This document shows, piece after piece, positions 50,896 through 60,435 of a stretch of DNA of 64,000 nucleotides. The stretch's first letter is position 1. Each line of letters starts with the position of its first letter. Below the pieces are notes generated by a model that was given only the letters and a program-made list of their open reading frames with translations, searched no databases and was not told the origin of the DNA. The DNA comes from Streptomyces sp. WZ-12 (GTDB lineage: Bacteria > Actinomycetota > Actinomycetes > Streptomycetales > Streptomycetaceae), in assembly GCF_028898845.1 (NCBI RefSeq), contig NZ_CP118574.1, positions 4,375,001 through 4,439,000 of the forward strand, given 5' to 3'. The translations under genes and the position numbers were made by a program.

Positions 50896-52296
50896 TCAGT
50901 GGCCCTGGGACGTCGTCTTGTACGGTGCCGCCGCCTGCTGTGCGGCATACAGGAGCGCGGGCTTCATCTTCGGCCAGAAGTAGCTGTCCTGGCAGGAGTA
51001 CTCCGGGGTGAAGCCGTCGCAGCCGCGCCCGTCGCTGTCGCCGATCTCGATGGTGAAGCTGGCCAGCCCCAGCTTGTCGTACGTCCAGTCGTCGGAGCCG
51101 CCGGAGGCGTCGTAGAGGATCTCGCCGGCCTGTCCGGACTTGTAGCCGGTGATCTTGCCGAGCTGTCCGCCGAGCGCGCGCAGGGCGGCGTCGTTGCCGG
51201 TGTGGATGGTGTGGTCGGACTCCCAGGGGAAGAGGACCATGCTCGCGTCGCTGTGGAGGCTGATCATCATGCCCTTGGCGGTGGCCGGCGCCGGGTCGGT
51301 GTCGCCGGTGCCGGTGCGCACGGCCGGGTACAGCTTGCGGAACAGGCCCTCCAGGGCGGTGTTCTCCGGCTCGGAGTCGGCGCCCGGGCCGAGGTAGATC
51401 TCGCTGCACGGCTCGGTGGAGGTGCCCTCGCCGCCCCAGTGGGTGCCCGCGTTGCGGTTGAGGTCCACGCCGATCTGGCCGTCCCCGCCGCACTCGCCCT
51501 GCGCGTCGTCGGCGTTCTTGCGCTGGAGGACGGGGTGGTCGCCGCCCTGGGCGACGATGTCCACGCCGTCCGGGTTGGTGATCGGGACGACCCACATCTC
51601 GGTGGAGTCCATCAGGGCGGTGATCTTGGGGTCCTTGCCGTAGTCCTTGGTCAGGGTGTCGATCCAGCGCCAGGACGTCTCACCGGTGGTCAGCTCGCGC
51701 GCGTGGATCTGACTCATCAGGAAGAACCGCGGCTTGGCGGACTTCGGGTCGAGCGCGCAGTCGCCCTCCTTCATCTTGGTGAGGCAGATGGCCTTCAGGT
51801 CGCGGCCGCCGCGCCCCTTCTCCTTGAGCCAGCTCTTGCCGTAGGTGACAACCTTGGCCATGTCCGGGTGCTGGGCGGCCACTTGGTCGAGGTGGGCGTA
51901 GTGCGCGTCGACGGTGTGGTAGCCGCCGTCGTAGGTGTCGTCCACGCCGCCCTGGGAACGGGTGGGGCGCGGCTCGTGGGCCGCCGGCTGTTGCGTCGTC
52001 TCGACGGCCGTGGGGGCGAAGCCGAGCCGGCGCAGCCCGTTGGCGGTGGCCGGATCGCCCATGACGAACAGGTCGTTGCCCTGGCGGCGCTCGATCAGGT
52101 CGAAACCGGCGGAGATCAACTTCCTCGCGTCGCCGCGGTCGTGGGTGGGAACGCGGTAGACGACCACGGTGCGCTCGCCGGACGCATGGGGGTGTCTCGG
52201 CGCGTGGGCGAGGGCGGACGGGGTGAGCGGGGAGAGGGCCGTGAGTGCCACGACCACCGCTGCCGCGGCCGTGGTCACCAGGGTTTTCCCGGGCAT
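50896..52296 (-). CDS. Secreted M14-family zinc carboxypeptidase
   Basis: This exported metallocarboxypeptidase of 466 residues has a signal peptide (residues 1-30, ending ALA), a propeptide-like region to about residue 115, and a catalytic M14 domain. The zinc ligands are His198 and Glu201 (QIHARE) and His348 (ISLHSD), and the catalytic Glu is Glu417 (FTIEIGD). Substrate-binding residues lie in the GVDLNRNAGTHW segment. It removes C-terminal amino acids from extracellular peptides. It stands alone, and a role in processing the neighbouring peptide is not excluded. Confidence 0.9.
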   Translation of the reverse strand: MPGKTLVTTAAAAVVVALTALSPLTPSALAHAPRHPHASGERTVVVYRVPTHDRGDARKLISAGFDLIERRQGNDLFVMGDPATANGLRRLGFAPTAVETTQQPAAHEPRPTRSQGGVDDTYDGGYHTVDAHYAHLDQVAAQHPDMAKVVTYGKSWLKEKGRGGRDLKAICLTKMKEGDCALDPKSAKPRFFLMSQIHARELTTGETSWRWIDTLTKDYGKDPKITALMDSTEMWVVPITNPDGVDIVAQGGDHPVLQRKNADDAQGECGGDGQIGVDLNRNAGTHWGGEGTSTEPCSEIYLGPGADSEPENTALEGLFRKLYPAVRTGTGDTDPAPATAKGMMISLHSDASMVLFPWESDHTIHTGNDAALRALGGQLGKITGYKSGQAGEILYDASGGSDDWTYDKLGLASFTIEIGDSDGRGCDGFTPEYSCQDSYFWPKMKPALLYAAQQAAAPYKTTSQGH

Positions 52297-52565
52297 GGCA
52301 TGGCCTTCCGTGGGGGGTGTGGGGCACCTGCCCGCGGGCGGGGGCGCGGCCTTGTGCGCCCCCGCCCGCGACGGCTCCCGGAGGCCGGACCGGTCGGCGC
52401 TCCGGGAGCATTGCGCGGTGCCGTCGATTCGATGGGCCGATGGATCCATGGACCGATGAGGCATCGTGCCATGGCCATGCCAGGTTGAATAGGGGGCGTT
52501 CCGGGCGATCGGAGGGGCGAAGTGTGCGTCGGTGGCGAGGAGTTGGGGTTTCGCGCCGCGCCTCG

Positions 52566-53354
52566 TCAGTGGCCCTCGGGCCGCCCCGCGGCCGTCTGCC
52601 GGCGCATCGCCTCGATGCCCGCGATCTGGAGGTCCAGGGCGAAGGCGAAGTCGCGGTCGAGCAACTCCACGGCGCTGACGTCGCCCGTGGCGTAGCCGGC
52701 GCGGGTGGAGAGCGCCCGCGCCTCGGCGAACTCGGGGCGGTCCGAGATCGCGTCGACGACCTGGGCGAAGTGCGCGTCCAGGTCGATGCCGGCGGCCCGG
52801 CAGCGGGCCTCGTGCAGGGACCGGATGGTCGCGAAGCCGTAGACGAACTGGAAGAGCGAGGCCAGCGCCCCGGAGGTGTGCTCCGGGCCCAGGCCGCTGC
52901 GGGCCATCACGCGCAGGGTGGCGTTGGAGAAGGCCGTGGCGTGCGGGCCGATGTTGAGGACCTCGCCGAGCAGCCGGGGCGCCCAGGCGTGGCGCAGCAG
53001 CACATCGCGGTAGGAGGTGGCCAGGAGCCGGAGTTGGCCGCGCCAGTCGGCGCCGTCCGACTCGTCGGGCAGCACCAGCTCGCCGGCGACCGCGTCCACG
53101 GCGAGTTCGAGCAGGTCGTCCTTGGTGTCGACGTACCAGTAGAGGGACATCGCGGTGACGCCGAGCTCGGCGGCGAGGCGGCGCATGGAGAACTTGGCCA
53201 GGCCCTCGTCGTCGAGCAGCCGGACGGTGGCTTCGACGATCCGGTCGAGGTCGAGCCCGGCCGGCTGCTCCGCCTTCCGCCGCAGCGGGGGGCGTTGGGT
53301 CAGCCAGACGCTGTGCGGCCGCTGCTTGACGCGCCCGTTCGTCGCTGCTGCCAT
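52566..53354 (-). CDS. TetR-family regulator
   Basis: This 262-residue regulator has an N-terminal TetR helix-turn-helix (LDLDRIVEATVRLLDDEGLAKFSMRRLAAELGVTAMSLYWYVDTKDDLL) and a C-terminal TetR_C-type ligand domain (YRDVLLRHAWAPRLLGEVLNIGP). It lies 92 bp downstream of the DHA2 pump gene on the same strand. It most likely represses that pump through the 12-bp dyad at 55029-55068. Confidence 0.88.
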   Translation of the reverse strand: MAAATNGRVKQRPHSVWLTQRPPLRRKAEQPAGLDLDRIVEATVRLLDDEGLAKFSMRRLAAELGVTAMSLYWYVDTKDDLLELAVDAVAGELVLPDESDGADWRGQLRLLATSYRDVLLRHAWAPRLLGEVLNIGPHATAFSNATLRVMARSGLGPEHTSGALASLFQFVYGFATIRSLHEARCRAAGIDLDAHFAQVVDAISDRPEFAEARALSTRAGYATGDVSAVELLDRDFAFALDLQIAGIEAMRRQTAAGRPEGH

Positions 53355-53446
53355 GGCGCCCCTCCTTGGGTGGTGCGGGTGGTGCGGGTCCTACGGGGCC
53401 CGGGCGGGGGCCGGTGCGGTGACCGGCTTCCCGCCCGGGACCGATG

Positions 53447-55021
53447 CTATTCCGCCGGCGCGGGCGCCGGGTTGGGGCCGGCGCCCTGCCCGACGGCTTC
53501 CTCCCGGCCGTCGGCCTCGGTCCCCGCGCGCTCGGCCCGGCGCAGCAGCACGGCGGCGACCAGCCCGCCGAGGAAGACCGCGGCCGCGCCGACGAGTTGA
53601 CTGGTGCCGATGCCGGCGGCGAAGGCGTCGTGCACGGCGGTGCGCTCCTCGGCCGTATGGGTCCGGGCCAGCGCCGCCGGCAGCGAGCCGGCGCCGGCGG
53701 CGACCACCGGGAGCAGCGCGGCGAAGCGGGAGTTGAGCACCGCGCCGAGCACCGCGACGCCCAGCCCCTGGCCGAACTCCATCAGGGTGCCGTTGACTCC
53801 GGCGCCGACGCCGGCCTTGGCGGGCGGGATCGCCGCCATGATGGCGTTGGCCATCGTCGGCATCGCGATGGACACCCCGACGCCCATGACGATCAGGCCG
53901 AACAGCATGCCGCCGTAACTGCGGCCGCCCAGCAGCGAGATCGCCGCCAGCCCGCCGGCCAGCAGGGACATCCCGGTGACGATCATCCCGGGGGTGCCGA
54001 AGCGCGGCATCAGCCGGGCGCCCAGGCCGGTGAAGTTGATCAGCACGACGGTGAGGGCGAGCGGCGCCATCCGCAGACCGGCGTCCAACGGGCCGAACCC
54101 GAGCACCAGTTGGATGTGCTGGGTGAGCAGGAACATCGAGCCGCCCATCCCGAAGGCCACCAGGATGCCGCCGGAGACCGCGCCGATGAAGGGGCGGTTG
54201 CTGAAGAAGTGCATGTCCAGCATGGGGTTCGGGTGGCGCAGCTCCCAGAGCGCGAACAGCCCCAGGCCGACCACACCGACGCCGACCGCGGCCAGCACCC
54301 GGCCGGACAGCCAGCCGTCCGACGGCCCGGAGATGATCGCGTAGACCACCCCGACCATGCCGATCATCGACAGCAACGCGCCGAGCACGTCCGGCCGTTC
54401 ACCGCCGCGGGTCTTGGACTCCGGGACCAGGGCGACGACGGCCACCACGGCTATCACCGCGACCGGGAGGTTGACCAGGAACAGCGAACCCCACCAGAAG
54501 TGGTCCAGCAGCGCGCCGCCGATCAGCGGCCCGGCGGCGAAGCCGAGGGAGTTCACCGAGCTCCAGATGCCGATGGCCTTGGGGCGGTCGGTGTCGTCGA
54601 AGACCTGCATCACCACGGCGAGGGTGGTGGTCACCAGCAGCGCGCCGCCGACGCCCATCGCGGCGCGGGCGGCGATCAGTTGGCCGGGGGCCTGGGCGAG
54701 GCTGGCGGCGAGCGAGGCGAGGCCGAACAGCACCAGGCCGACGACCAGCATCTTCTTGCGGCCGTAGCGGTCGGCGGAGTTGCCGGCGATCAGCAGCAGC
54801 CCGGAGAGCACCAGCGAATAGGCGTTGAGCATCCACTGGACGTCGGCGGTGCTCGCGCCCAGCCCTCCGGTGAGGGACGGGACGGCGACGTTCAGCACGG
54901 TGTTGTCGAGGACAACGGTGAGCTGGGCGACGCAGATGACGGCCAGGATCAGCCAGCGGGTGGCCGGCCGACCCGGTGGCTGGAGGGGGGTGGCGGTGGC
55001 GTCCGGGGCCACGGCGGACAT
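53447..55021 (-). CDS. DHA2-family MFS drug exporter
   Basis: This 14-helix proton antiporter has 524 residues. It carries helix 1 LAVICVAQLTVVLDNTVLNVAVPSL, the loop motif GNSADRYGRKKML, and the helix 5 antiporter motif in SLGFAAGPLIGGALLDHFWW. The start is at 55021, with the operator dyad just upstream. The TetR gene follows. The likely role is export of a toxic compound induced through TetR. Confidence 0.9.
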   Translation of the reverse strand: MSAVAPDATATPLQPPGRPATRWLILAVICVAQLTVVLDNTVLNVAVPSLTGGLGASTADVQWMLNAYSLVLSGLLLIAGNSADRYGRKKMLVVGLVLFGLASLAASLAQAPGQLIAARAAMGVGGALLVTTTLAVVMQVFDDTDRPKAIGIWSSVNSLGFAAGPLIGGALLDHFWWGSLFLVNLPVAVIAVVAVVALVPESKTRGGERPDVLGALLSMIGMVGVVYAIISGPSDGWLSGRVLAAVGVGVVGLGLFALWELRHPNPMLDMHFFSNRPFIGAVSGGILVAFGMGGSMFLLTQHIQLVLGFGPLDAGLRMAPLALTVVLINFTGLGARLMPRFGTPGMIVTGMSLLAGGLAAISLLGGRSYGGMLFGLIVMGVGVSIAMPTMANAIMAAIPPAKAGVGAGVNGTLMEFGQGLGVAVLGAVLNSRFAALLPVVAAGAGSLPAALARTHTAEERTAVHDAFAAGIGTSQLVGAAAVFLGGLVAAVLLRRAERAGTEADGREEAVGQGAGPNPAPAPAE

Positions 55022-55028
55022 ACGAGCT

Positions 55029-55068
55029 CCCTGTACGGTGCGAGGCGGGTGACTTACACCGTACAGGG
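55029..55068. promoter_or_regulatory. TetR-type operator upstream of the DHA2 pump
   Basis: CCCTGTACGGTG (55029-55040) and CACCGTACAGGG (55057-55068) form a perfect 12-bp inverted repeat with a 16-base spacer, 8 bp before the pump start. A related half-site CCGTACA recurs at about 55080. The position fits repression by the TetR protein encoded downstream. Confidence 0.65.
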
Positions 55069-55150
55069 ACTCTTATACGCCGTACATCTGGCGGGTGGGG
55101 AGGACGGGGCGGAGCGGACCCAAACCGCGGGTCCCGCCGCCCCGTTGGCG

Positions 55151-57421
55151 CTACGCCTTCTTCTGCGTCAGGTCGTAGAAGGTGGCACCGCCGGCGGTGA
55201 CCTTCTTGAAGGTCTTCTCCACCCAGGCACTGATCTGCGACGAGGGGCCCTTCTGCCCGAACCCGCCGGGCGCCCCCGGGCCGCCGGCCCGCTTGCCGTC
55301 GGCGCCGCCCGCGCCCTTCGCGCCGCCGAGGCCGTGGAAGCCCCGCTCGCTGACGATGAAGTAGTGGATCTTCCCCTCGGCCACGTACCGCTGGAACTGG
55401 GCGAGGGTCGGCGACGGGTCGCTCCCCATGAAGCCACCGACCGGCATCACCGGCTTCTGGGTGGCCAGTTGGTAGCTGGCGGCGCTCTGCGAGCCGATGG
55501 CGGCCGCGGCCCAGGTGTAGTGATCGGCGTCCTGCTCCACCAGGCGCTGGGCCGCCGCGCTCACCGTGGCCTCCTCGCCCATGCCGCCCTTGTGCGTCCC
55601 GCCGTGCCCGGCGCCGGCCATCCCGCCGGGGAAGCCACCCGGGAAGCCCTGCCCGCCGGCGGCACCCGCGCCGCCCTCGTGCCGGCCCGCGGCGCCGCCC
55701 GGCATCCCGCCCTTGGCGCCGCCCTGCCCGCGCATCCCTCCCAGGCCACCGGGGAAGCCCCCGGCGCCCTGGACCGCGGGGCCGGCGAGGACCATCCCGC
55801 CGCCCTTGGCGGTGTTGACGGTGTTCAGGGTGTACGCGAGGGGGCCGGCCAGCGCCGCCGCCAGCCCGAGGCCGGCCGCGACCGCGGTCACCGCGCCGGC
55901 CGGACGCCGCCGCTCCGGCGCGCCCTCCCGTACGCCGCCGGCCGCCAACAGGAGCCCCAGCGCCGCCAGGAGGCCGACCACCAGCACCACCCACTTCAGC
56001 CACGGCAGCCAGTGCGGCGACCGCGCCAGCAGGACGTACGACCAGACCGCCGTCGTCCCGACGACCGCCGCCAGCACGATCCGCGCCAGCCAGCCGCCGC
56101 GCCGCCACACCAGCACCGTCCCCATGCCGACCAACGCCGCGATGTACGGGGAGAGCGCGATGTTGTAGTACTGGTGGAAGATCCCGGACATGAAGCTGAA
56201 GATCGTGAAGGTCATCAGCAGCGCGCCGCCCCACACCAGGAACTCCGCCCGCTGGGCGGCCTGTTCGGCGGCCACCGCGCGCCGCGCCCGCCACAGCACG
56301 CACACCGCCACCACCAGCAGGATCAGCGCGGCCGGCAGCAGCCAGGAGATCTGGCCGCCCATGTCGGAGGAGAACAGCCGGGTGAGCCCGGTCTGGCCGT
56401 GACCGCCGAAGCCGCCCGACCCGTGGTGGCCACCGCCGCCGGCGGCACCGGCCCGCTCGTTCCCGGAGATCCGCCCCAGCCCGTTGTAGCCGAACGTCAG
56501 GTCCAGGAAGCTGTTCGTCTGCGAACTGCCCACATAGGGGCGCGCGGACGCCGGCAGCAGCTCGTCGATCGCCACCCACCAGCCGCCGGAGATCACCAGC
56601 ACCAGCCCGGCCAGCAGCAGTTGGCCCACCCGCTTGCGCAGCGCGACCGGCGCGCAGCACGCGTAGACCACGGCCACCGCCGGCAGGATCAGCCACGCCT
56701 GGAGGGTCTTGGTGAGAAAGCCCAGCCCGAAGCAGAGCCCGGCCAGCAGCAGCCACTTGGTCCGCCCCGCCTCCAGGGCGCGCAGCACGCAGGCGACCGC
56801 GCAGACCATCAGCAGGCACAGCAGCGCGTCGGGGTTGTTGTAGCGGAACATCAGCGCCGCGACCGGGGTGATCGCCAGCGCGCCGGCCGACAACAGGCCC
56901 GCCGCCGCCCCGAACCGCCGCCGCACCGTCGCGTACAGCACCCCGACCGCGGCGACGCCCATCAGCGCCTGCGGCACCAGCACCGCCCACGGGTTCAGCC
57001 CGAAGAGCCGCACCGAGAGCGCCATCGGCCACAGCGAGGCCGGCGGCTTGTCCACGGTGATGGAGTTCGCCGCGTCCGAGGAGCCGAAGAAGAACGCCTT
57101 CCAACTGACGCTGCCCGCCTGGACGGCGGCCGAGTAGAACTGGTTGGCGTACTTGGACGCCGACAGGTCCCACACGTACAGCACCGCGGTGACCGCCAGC
57201 AGCGCGAGCAGCGCCGGCCGGGCCCACCCCGGGTCCTCGGGCCTGCCCCGCACGATCCGCTGCACGAGGCCGCGCGGCGGGGTGCGGTCGGGGGCCTCGG
57301 GCGGGCCGGTGCGCGGCCCGCCCTCCGCCGCGGGTTCCGATACGGGGTCCGGCGCGTCGTGCGCGGCCGTCCTCGGGGCCATCGTTCTCTCCTGGTGCGT
57401 CGTGCGGGGGCGGGTGCTCAT
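55151..57421 (-). CDS. GT39/ArnT-like membrane glycosyltransferase
   Basis: The 756-residue membrane enzyme is of the PMT/ArnT type that uses a polyprenyl-phosphate sugar. The catalytic first loop carries FYSAAVQAGSVSWKAFFFGSSD and VDKPPASLW. About a dozen helices follow, with a soluble C-terminal domain containing a Gly-rich insert (about residues 540-640). Its ATG overlaps the stop of the GT2 gene (ATGA). An alternative ATG at 57382 has a stronger ribosome binding site. It should receive the sugar made lipid-linked by the GT2-GtrA protein, and probably glycosylates an envelope component. Confidence 0.87.
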   Translation of the reverse strand: MSTRPRTTHQERTMAPRTAAHDAPDPVSEPAAEGGPRTGPPEAPDRTPPRGLVQRIVRGRPEDPGWARPALLALLAVTAVLYVWDLSASKYANQFYSAAVQAGSVSWKAFFFGSSDAANSITVDKPPASLWPMALSVRLFGLNPWAVLVPQALMGVAAVGVLYATVRRRFGAAAGLLSAGALAITPVAALMFRYNNPDALLCLLMVCAVACVLRALEAGRTKWLLLAGLCFGLGFLTKTLQAWLILPAVAVVYACCAPVALRKRVGQLLLAGLVLVISGGWWVAIDELLPASARPYVGSSQTNSFLDLTFGYNGLGRISGNERAGAAGGGGHHGSGGFGGHGQTGLTRLFSSDMGGQISWLLPAALILLVVAVCVLWRARRAVAAEQAAQRAEFLVWGGALLMTFTIFSFMSGIFHQYYNIALSPYIAALVGMGTVLVWRRGGWLARIVLAAVVGTTAVWSYVLLARSPHWLPWLKWVVLVVGLLAALGLLLAAGGVREGAPERRRPAGAVTAVAAGLGLAAALAGPLAYTLNTVNTAKGGGMVLAGPAVQGAGGFPGGLGGMRGQGGAKGGMPGGAAGRHEGGAGAAGGQGFPGGFPGGMAGAGHGGTHKGGMGEEATVSAAAQRLVEQDADHYTWAAAAIGSQSAASYQLATQKPVMPVGGFMGSDPSPTLAQFQRYVAEGKIHYFIVSERGFHGLGGAKGAGGADGKRAGGPGAPGGFGQKGPSSQISAWVEKTFKKVTAGGATFYDLTQKKA

Positions 57422-58773
57422 CGAGCGCTCCTGCTGAGGTCGTTCCGGTCGTGCGCGGCGCCGGCCGGGCCGGCGGCCGGGTCCGGACCCGCGCCGTCGG
57501 TCGGGCGGGCCGCCGCCTCCCGCCGCTCCCGCTCCGGGAACACCCAGGCGCGGAAGAGCAGGAAGCGCAGCACCGTGGCCGCGAGGTTGGCGGCCACCAG
57601 CACCGTCAGTTCGCTGGTGTGCGAGGGGTGGCGGGTGGCGGCGCCCAGGGCCGCCAGCGACCCGCTGGTCAGCGCCAGCCCGATGGCGAAGACCACCAGG
57701 CCCTGCGCCTGGTGGCGGACCGCCCGCTCCCGGCCCCGCACCCCGAACGTCAGCCGCCGGTTGGCGGAGGTGTTGACCAGGGCGGAGACCAACAGGGCGG
57801 CGGCGTTGGCCAGTTGGGGGCCGACCCCGAGCCGGAAGAGGGAGTAGAGGCCGAGGTAGAGCAGGGTGCTCAGCGCCCCCACGACGGCGAACCCGAGGAC
57901 CTGCCGGGCCAGCCCGCGCGGCACCCCGGACAGCTCCCGGTCCCTGGGGTCGTCGCCGAACGGCCGGGCGAGCCGGTCCAGCGGCAGCGTCCCGGTCGCC
58001 AGCGCCCGCCCCACCCGCCAGACGCCCTTGAGGTCGTCGGTCGCGGTGCGGACCAGGTGGACGGTGCTGTCGGGGTCGTCCACCCAGTCCACCGGGACCT
58101 CGTGGATCCGCAGCCCGGCCCGCTCGGCCAACACCAGCATCTCGGTGTCGAAGAACCACCCGGTGTCCTCGACCATCGGCAGCAGCCGGGCCGCGACATC
58201 GCCCCGGATGGCCTTGAAGCCGCACTGCGCATCGGAGAACCGCGCCGCCAACGACCCGCGCAGGATGAGGTTGTAGGTGCGCGAGATGAACTCCCGCTTC
58301 GGGCCGCGCACCACCCGCGAGCTCCGGCTGAGCCGGGAGCCGATCGCCAGGTCCGAGTGCCCGGAGATCAACGGGGCGACCAGCGGCAGCAGCGCGTTGA
58401 GGTCGGTGGACAGATCGACGTCCATATAGGCGAGCACCGGCGCCCCGGAATGCGACCACACCGTGCGCAGCGCCCGGCCGCGGCCCTTCTGCTCCAGCCG
58501 CACGGCGGTGACGCGGTCCAACTCGTCGTCCAACCGGGCCGCGATCCGGGGCGTACGGTCGGTGCTCGCGTTGTCCGCGATGGTGATCCGGAACCCGTAC
58601 GGGAAGGTGCGGACGAGATGGTCGTGCAGCCGGCGCACACAGGGTTCGAGGTCGTTCTCCTCGTTGTAGACCGGGATCACGACATCGAGGACGGTCTCGA
58701 TCTGGCCCGGACGCAGATGCTCACGTGGCGGCAGGGAACCCAGCGGCGTCGGGGCCTGCGATGGCGTCGTCAT
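57418..58773 (-). CDS. GT2 glycosyltransferase fused to GtrA domain
   Basis: The 451-residue protein has an N-terminal DPM1-like GT2 domain: VLDVVIPVYNEENDLEPCV, NASTDRTP, the metal-binding DVDLSTDL, and QCGFKAIR. The C-terminal GtrA-like four-helix membrane domain starts with LARQVLGFAVVGALSTLLYLGLYSLF. It would make a polyprenyl-phosphate sugar and help move it across the membrane. Its start lies inside the end of the kinase gene, and its end overlaps the GT39 gene, so all are co-transcribed. Confidence 0.9.
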   Translation of the reverse strand: MTTPSQAPTPLGSLPPREHLRPGQIETVLDVVIPVYNEENDLEPCVRRLHDHLVRTFPYGFRITIADNASTDRTPRIAARLDDELDRVTAVRLEQKGRGRALRTVWSHSGAPVLAYMDVDLSTDLNALLPLVAPLISGHSDLAIGSRLSRSSRVVRGPKREFISRTYNLILRGSLAARFSDAQCGFKAIRGDVAARLLPMVEDTGWFFDTEMLVLAERAGLRIHEVPVDWVDDPDSTVHLVRTATDDLKGVWRVGRALATGTLPLDRLARPFGDDPRDRELSGVPRGLARQVLGFAVVGALSTLLYLGLYSLFRLGVGPQLANAAALLVSALVNTSANRRLTFGVRGRERAVRHQAQGLVVFAIGLALTSGSLAALGAATRHPSHTSELTVLVAANLAATVLRFLLFRAWVFPERERREAAARPTDGAGPDPAAGPAGAAHDRNDLSRSAR

Positions 58774-60430
58774 GGTCACCACGCTCGCCAACTGGCCTGT
58801 CACCGCCGTGTGGTGAGGCTGTGCGCCGGCTGTGAGACGGCGGCGGACCGGGCCGCGCACCGGTCGCCCGGGCACCGTCCCCGCCGCCCTGCACACCCCC
58901 GCTGACGCCCTCCCCGGCAGCCGGCAGCGTCACCGTGAACACCGTCCGGCCCGGCGCGCTCGCCACCTCGACCGTCCCGTCGTGCGCGGCCACCACCGCC
59001 TGCACGATGGCCAGGCCCAGCCCCGTGCTACCGCCGCCCTTACCGCCGCCCACGCTCCGCGAACGGGACGCGTCGCCCCGCGCGAACCGCTCGAAGACGT
59101 GCGGCAGCAGCGCGCCGGGGATTCCGGGGCCGTCGTCCTGGACCTCCAACTGGACGACGCCCCCGGCCCGTTGGGCGGCCCGGGCCCGCACCCGGGCCGT
59201 CACCGTCGTCCCCTCCGGCGTGTGCGTCCGGGCGTTGGCCAGCAGATTGACCAGGATCTGCTGGAGCCGGTCGGCGTCGCCGCGCACCAGCACGGGGGCG
59301 TCCGCCTCCGGCAGTTCGAGCCGCCAGCGGTGCTCGGGGCCGGCCGCCCGGGCATCACTCAACGCGTCCACCACCAGCGGCGCGAGGTCCACGGTGTCGT
59401 ACGACAGCGGGCGCCCGGAGTCGAGCCGGGCGAGCAGCAACAGGTCCTCCACCAGGCCGGTCATCCGCTCCGCCTCGGACTCGATCCGGCCCAGCGCGTG
59501 CCGGGTCTCCGGACCGGGCCGCTCCTGTCCGCGCCGGGTCAGCTCGGCATAGCCGCGTATCGACGCCAGCGGCGTCCGCAGCTCATGGCTGGCGTCGGCG
59601 ACGAACCGCCGCACCCGCGTCTCGCTCTCCTGCCGCGCCGAGAGCGCCGAACCGACGTGCCCCAGCATCCGGTTGAGCGCCGCGCCGACCTGCCCCACCT
59701 CCGTACGCGCGTCGGCCTCCGCCAACGGGACGCGCACGTGCAGCGCCACCTCGCCCTGGTGCAGCGGGAGTTCGGAGACCCGGGTCGCGGTCGCGGCGAC
59801 CCGCCGCAGCGGGCGCAGCGCGATCCCGACCATCGCCGAGCCCGCGATCCCGGCCGCCACCAGCCCGGAACCCGTCACACAGCACTCGATGAGCACCAAC
59901 CGCCCCACCGTGTCGTTCACTTCGTTGAGCGGCATCCCGAAGACCAGCGCGCCGTCGCCGGCGTACTGCACCCGGTACGAACCGAGACGCGGCAGGTGCT
60001 GGGTGTGCGGCTTGGCGTCCCGGGGCACCGAGGCCAGCGCCGCGAGCTGCTCCCCGCTCAGCGAGGTCAGCCGCTCCGACGGCGTCCGGCTCTGCGAACG
60101 GTTCACCCGCGCGCCGGCGCCCAACGTGCCGTCCGGCGCCACCCGCGAGCCCACCGACCCGAACGGCTGGCCGGGCATGGCCACGAACTCCAGCCCCTCG
60201 TTCCGCTGCGGATCGTGCGGCCGCGGCAGCTCCGCCCGGACGATGGCGTCGAAGAGCTGAGCGTCCAACTTCCCCTGGAGGTAGGAGTGCAGCGCAATCG
60301 CGGTGACCGTGCTGATCACCGCCCCCACGACGGCGATCAGTGCCACGGACGACACCACGAGCCGGGTGCGCAGCGTCCAGCGCCGCCGCCCCCGACGACC
60401 CGAGCGCCCCGCGGAACGGGACGAACCCAC
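58721..60430 (-). CDS. Sensor histidine kinase
   Basis: The 569-residue membrane kinase has an N-terminal helix (VVSSVALIAVVGAVISTVTAIAL), an extracellular sensor region, a second helix, HAMP, the phosphoacceptor box RRFVADASHELRTPLASIRGYAEL, and a HATPase domain (NLLANARTHTPEGT, DDGPGIP, GGSTGLGLAIV). The Pro/Arg-rich tail overlaps the GT2 start by 53 bp. It begins 5 bp after the response regulator stop and forms a two-component system with it, likely acting on the envelope glycosylation genes downstream. The stimulus is unknown. Confidence 0.92.
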   Translation of the reverse strand: MGSSRSAGRSGRRGRRRWTLRTRLVVSSVALIAVVGAVISTVTAIALHSYLQGKLDAQLFDAIVRAELPRPHDPQRNEGLEFVAMPGQPFGSVGSRVAPDGTLGAGARVNRSQSRTPSERLTSLSGEQLAALASVPRDAKPHTQHLPRLGSYRVQYAGDGALVFGMPLNEVNDTVGRLVLIECCVTGSGLVAAGIAGSAMVGIALRPLRRVAATATRVSELPLHQGEVALHVRVPLAEADARTEVGQVGAALNRMLGHVGSALSARQESETRVRRFVADASHELRTPLASIRGYAELTRRGQERPGPETRHALGRIESEAERMTGLVEDLLLLARLDSGRPLSYDTVDLAPLVVDALSDARAAGPEHRWRLELPEADAPVLVRGDADRLQQILVNLLANARTHTPEGTTVTARVRARAAQRAGGVVQLEVQDDGPGIPGALLPHVFERFARGDASRSRSVGGGKGGGSTGLGLAIVQAVVAAHDGTVEVASAPGRTVFTVTLPAAGEGVSGGVQGGGDGARATGARPGPPPSHSRRTASPHGGDRPVGERGDHDDAIAGPDAAGFPAAT

Positions 60431-60435
60431 GACCG

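Noticed and set aside
53444..57847. A 1467-codon open frame on the + strand
   Set aside because: It runs antisense through the MFS pump, the GT39 gene and part of the GT2 gene, all of which have clear family motifs. The translation is Gln/Arg/His-rich low-complexity, typical of the antisense frame of high-GC genes.
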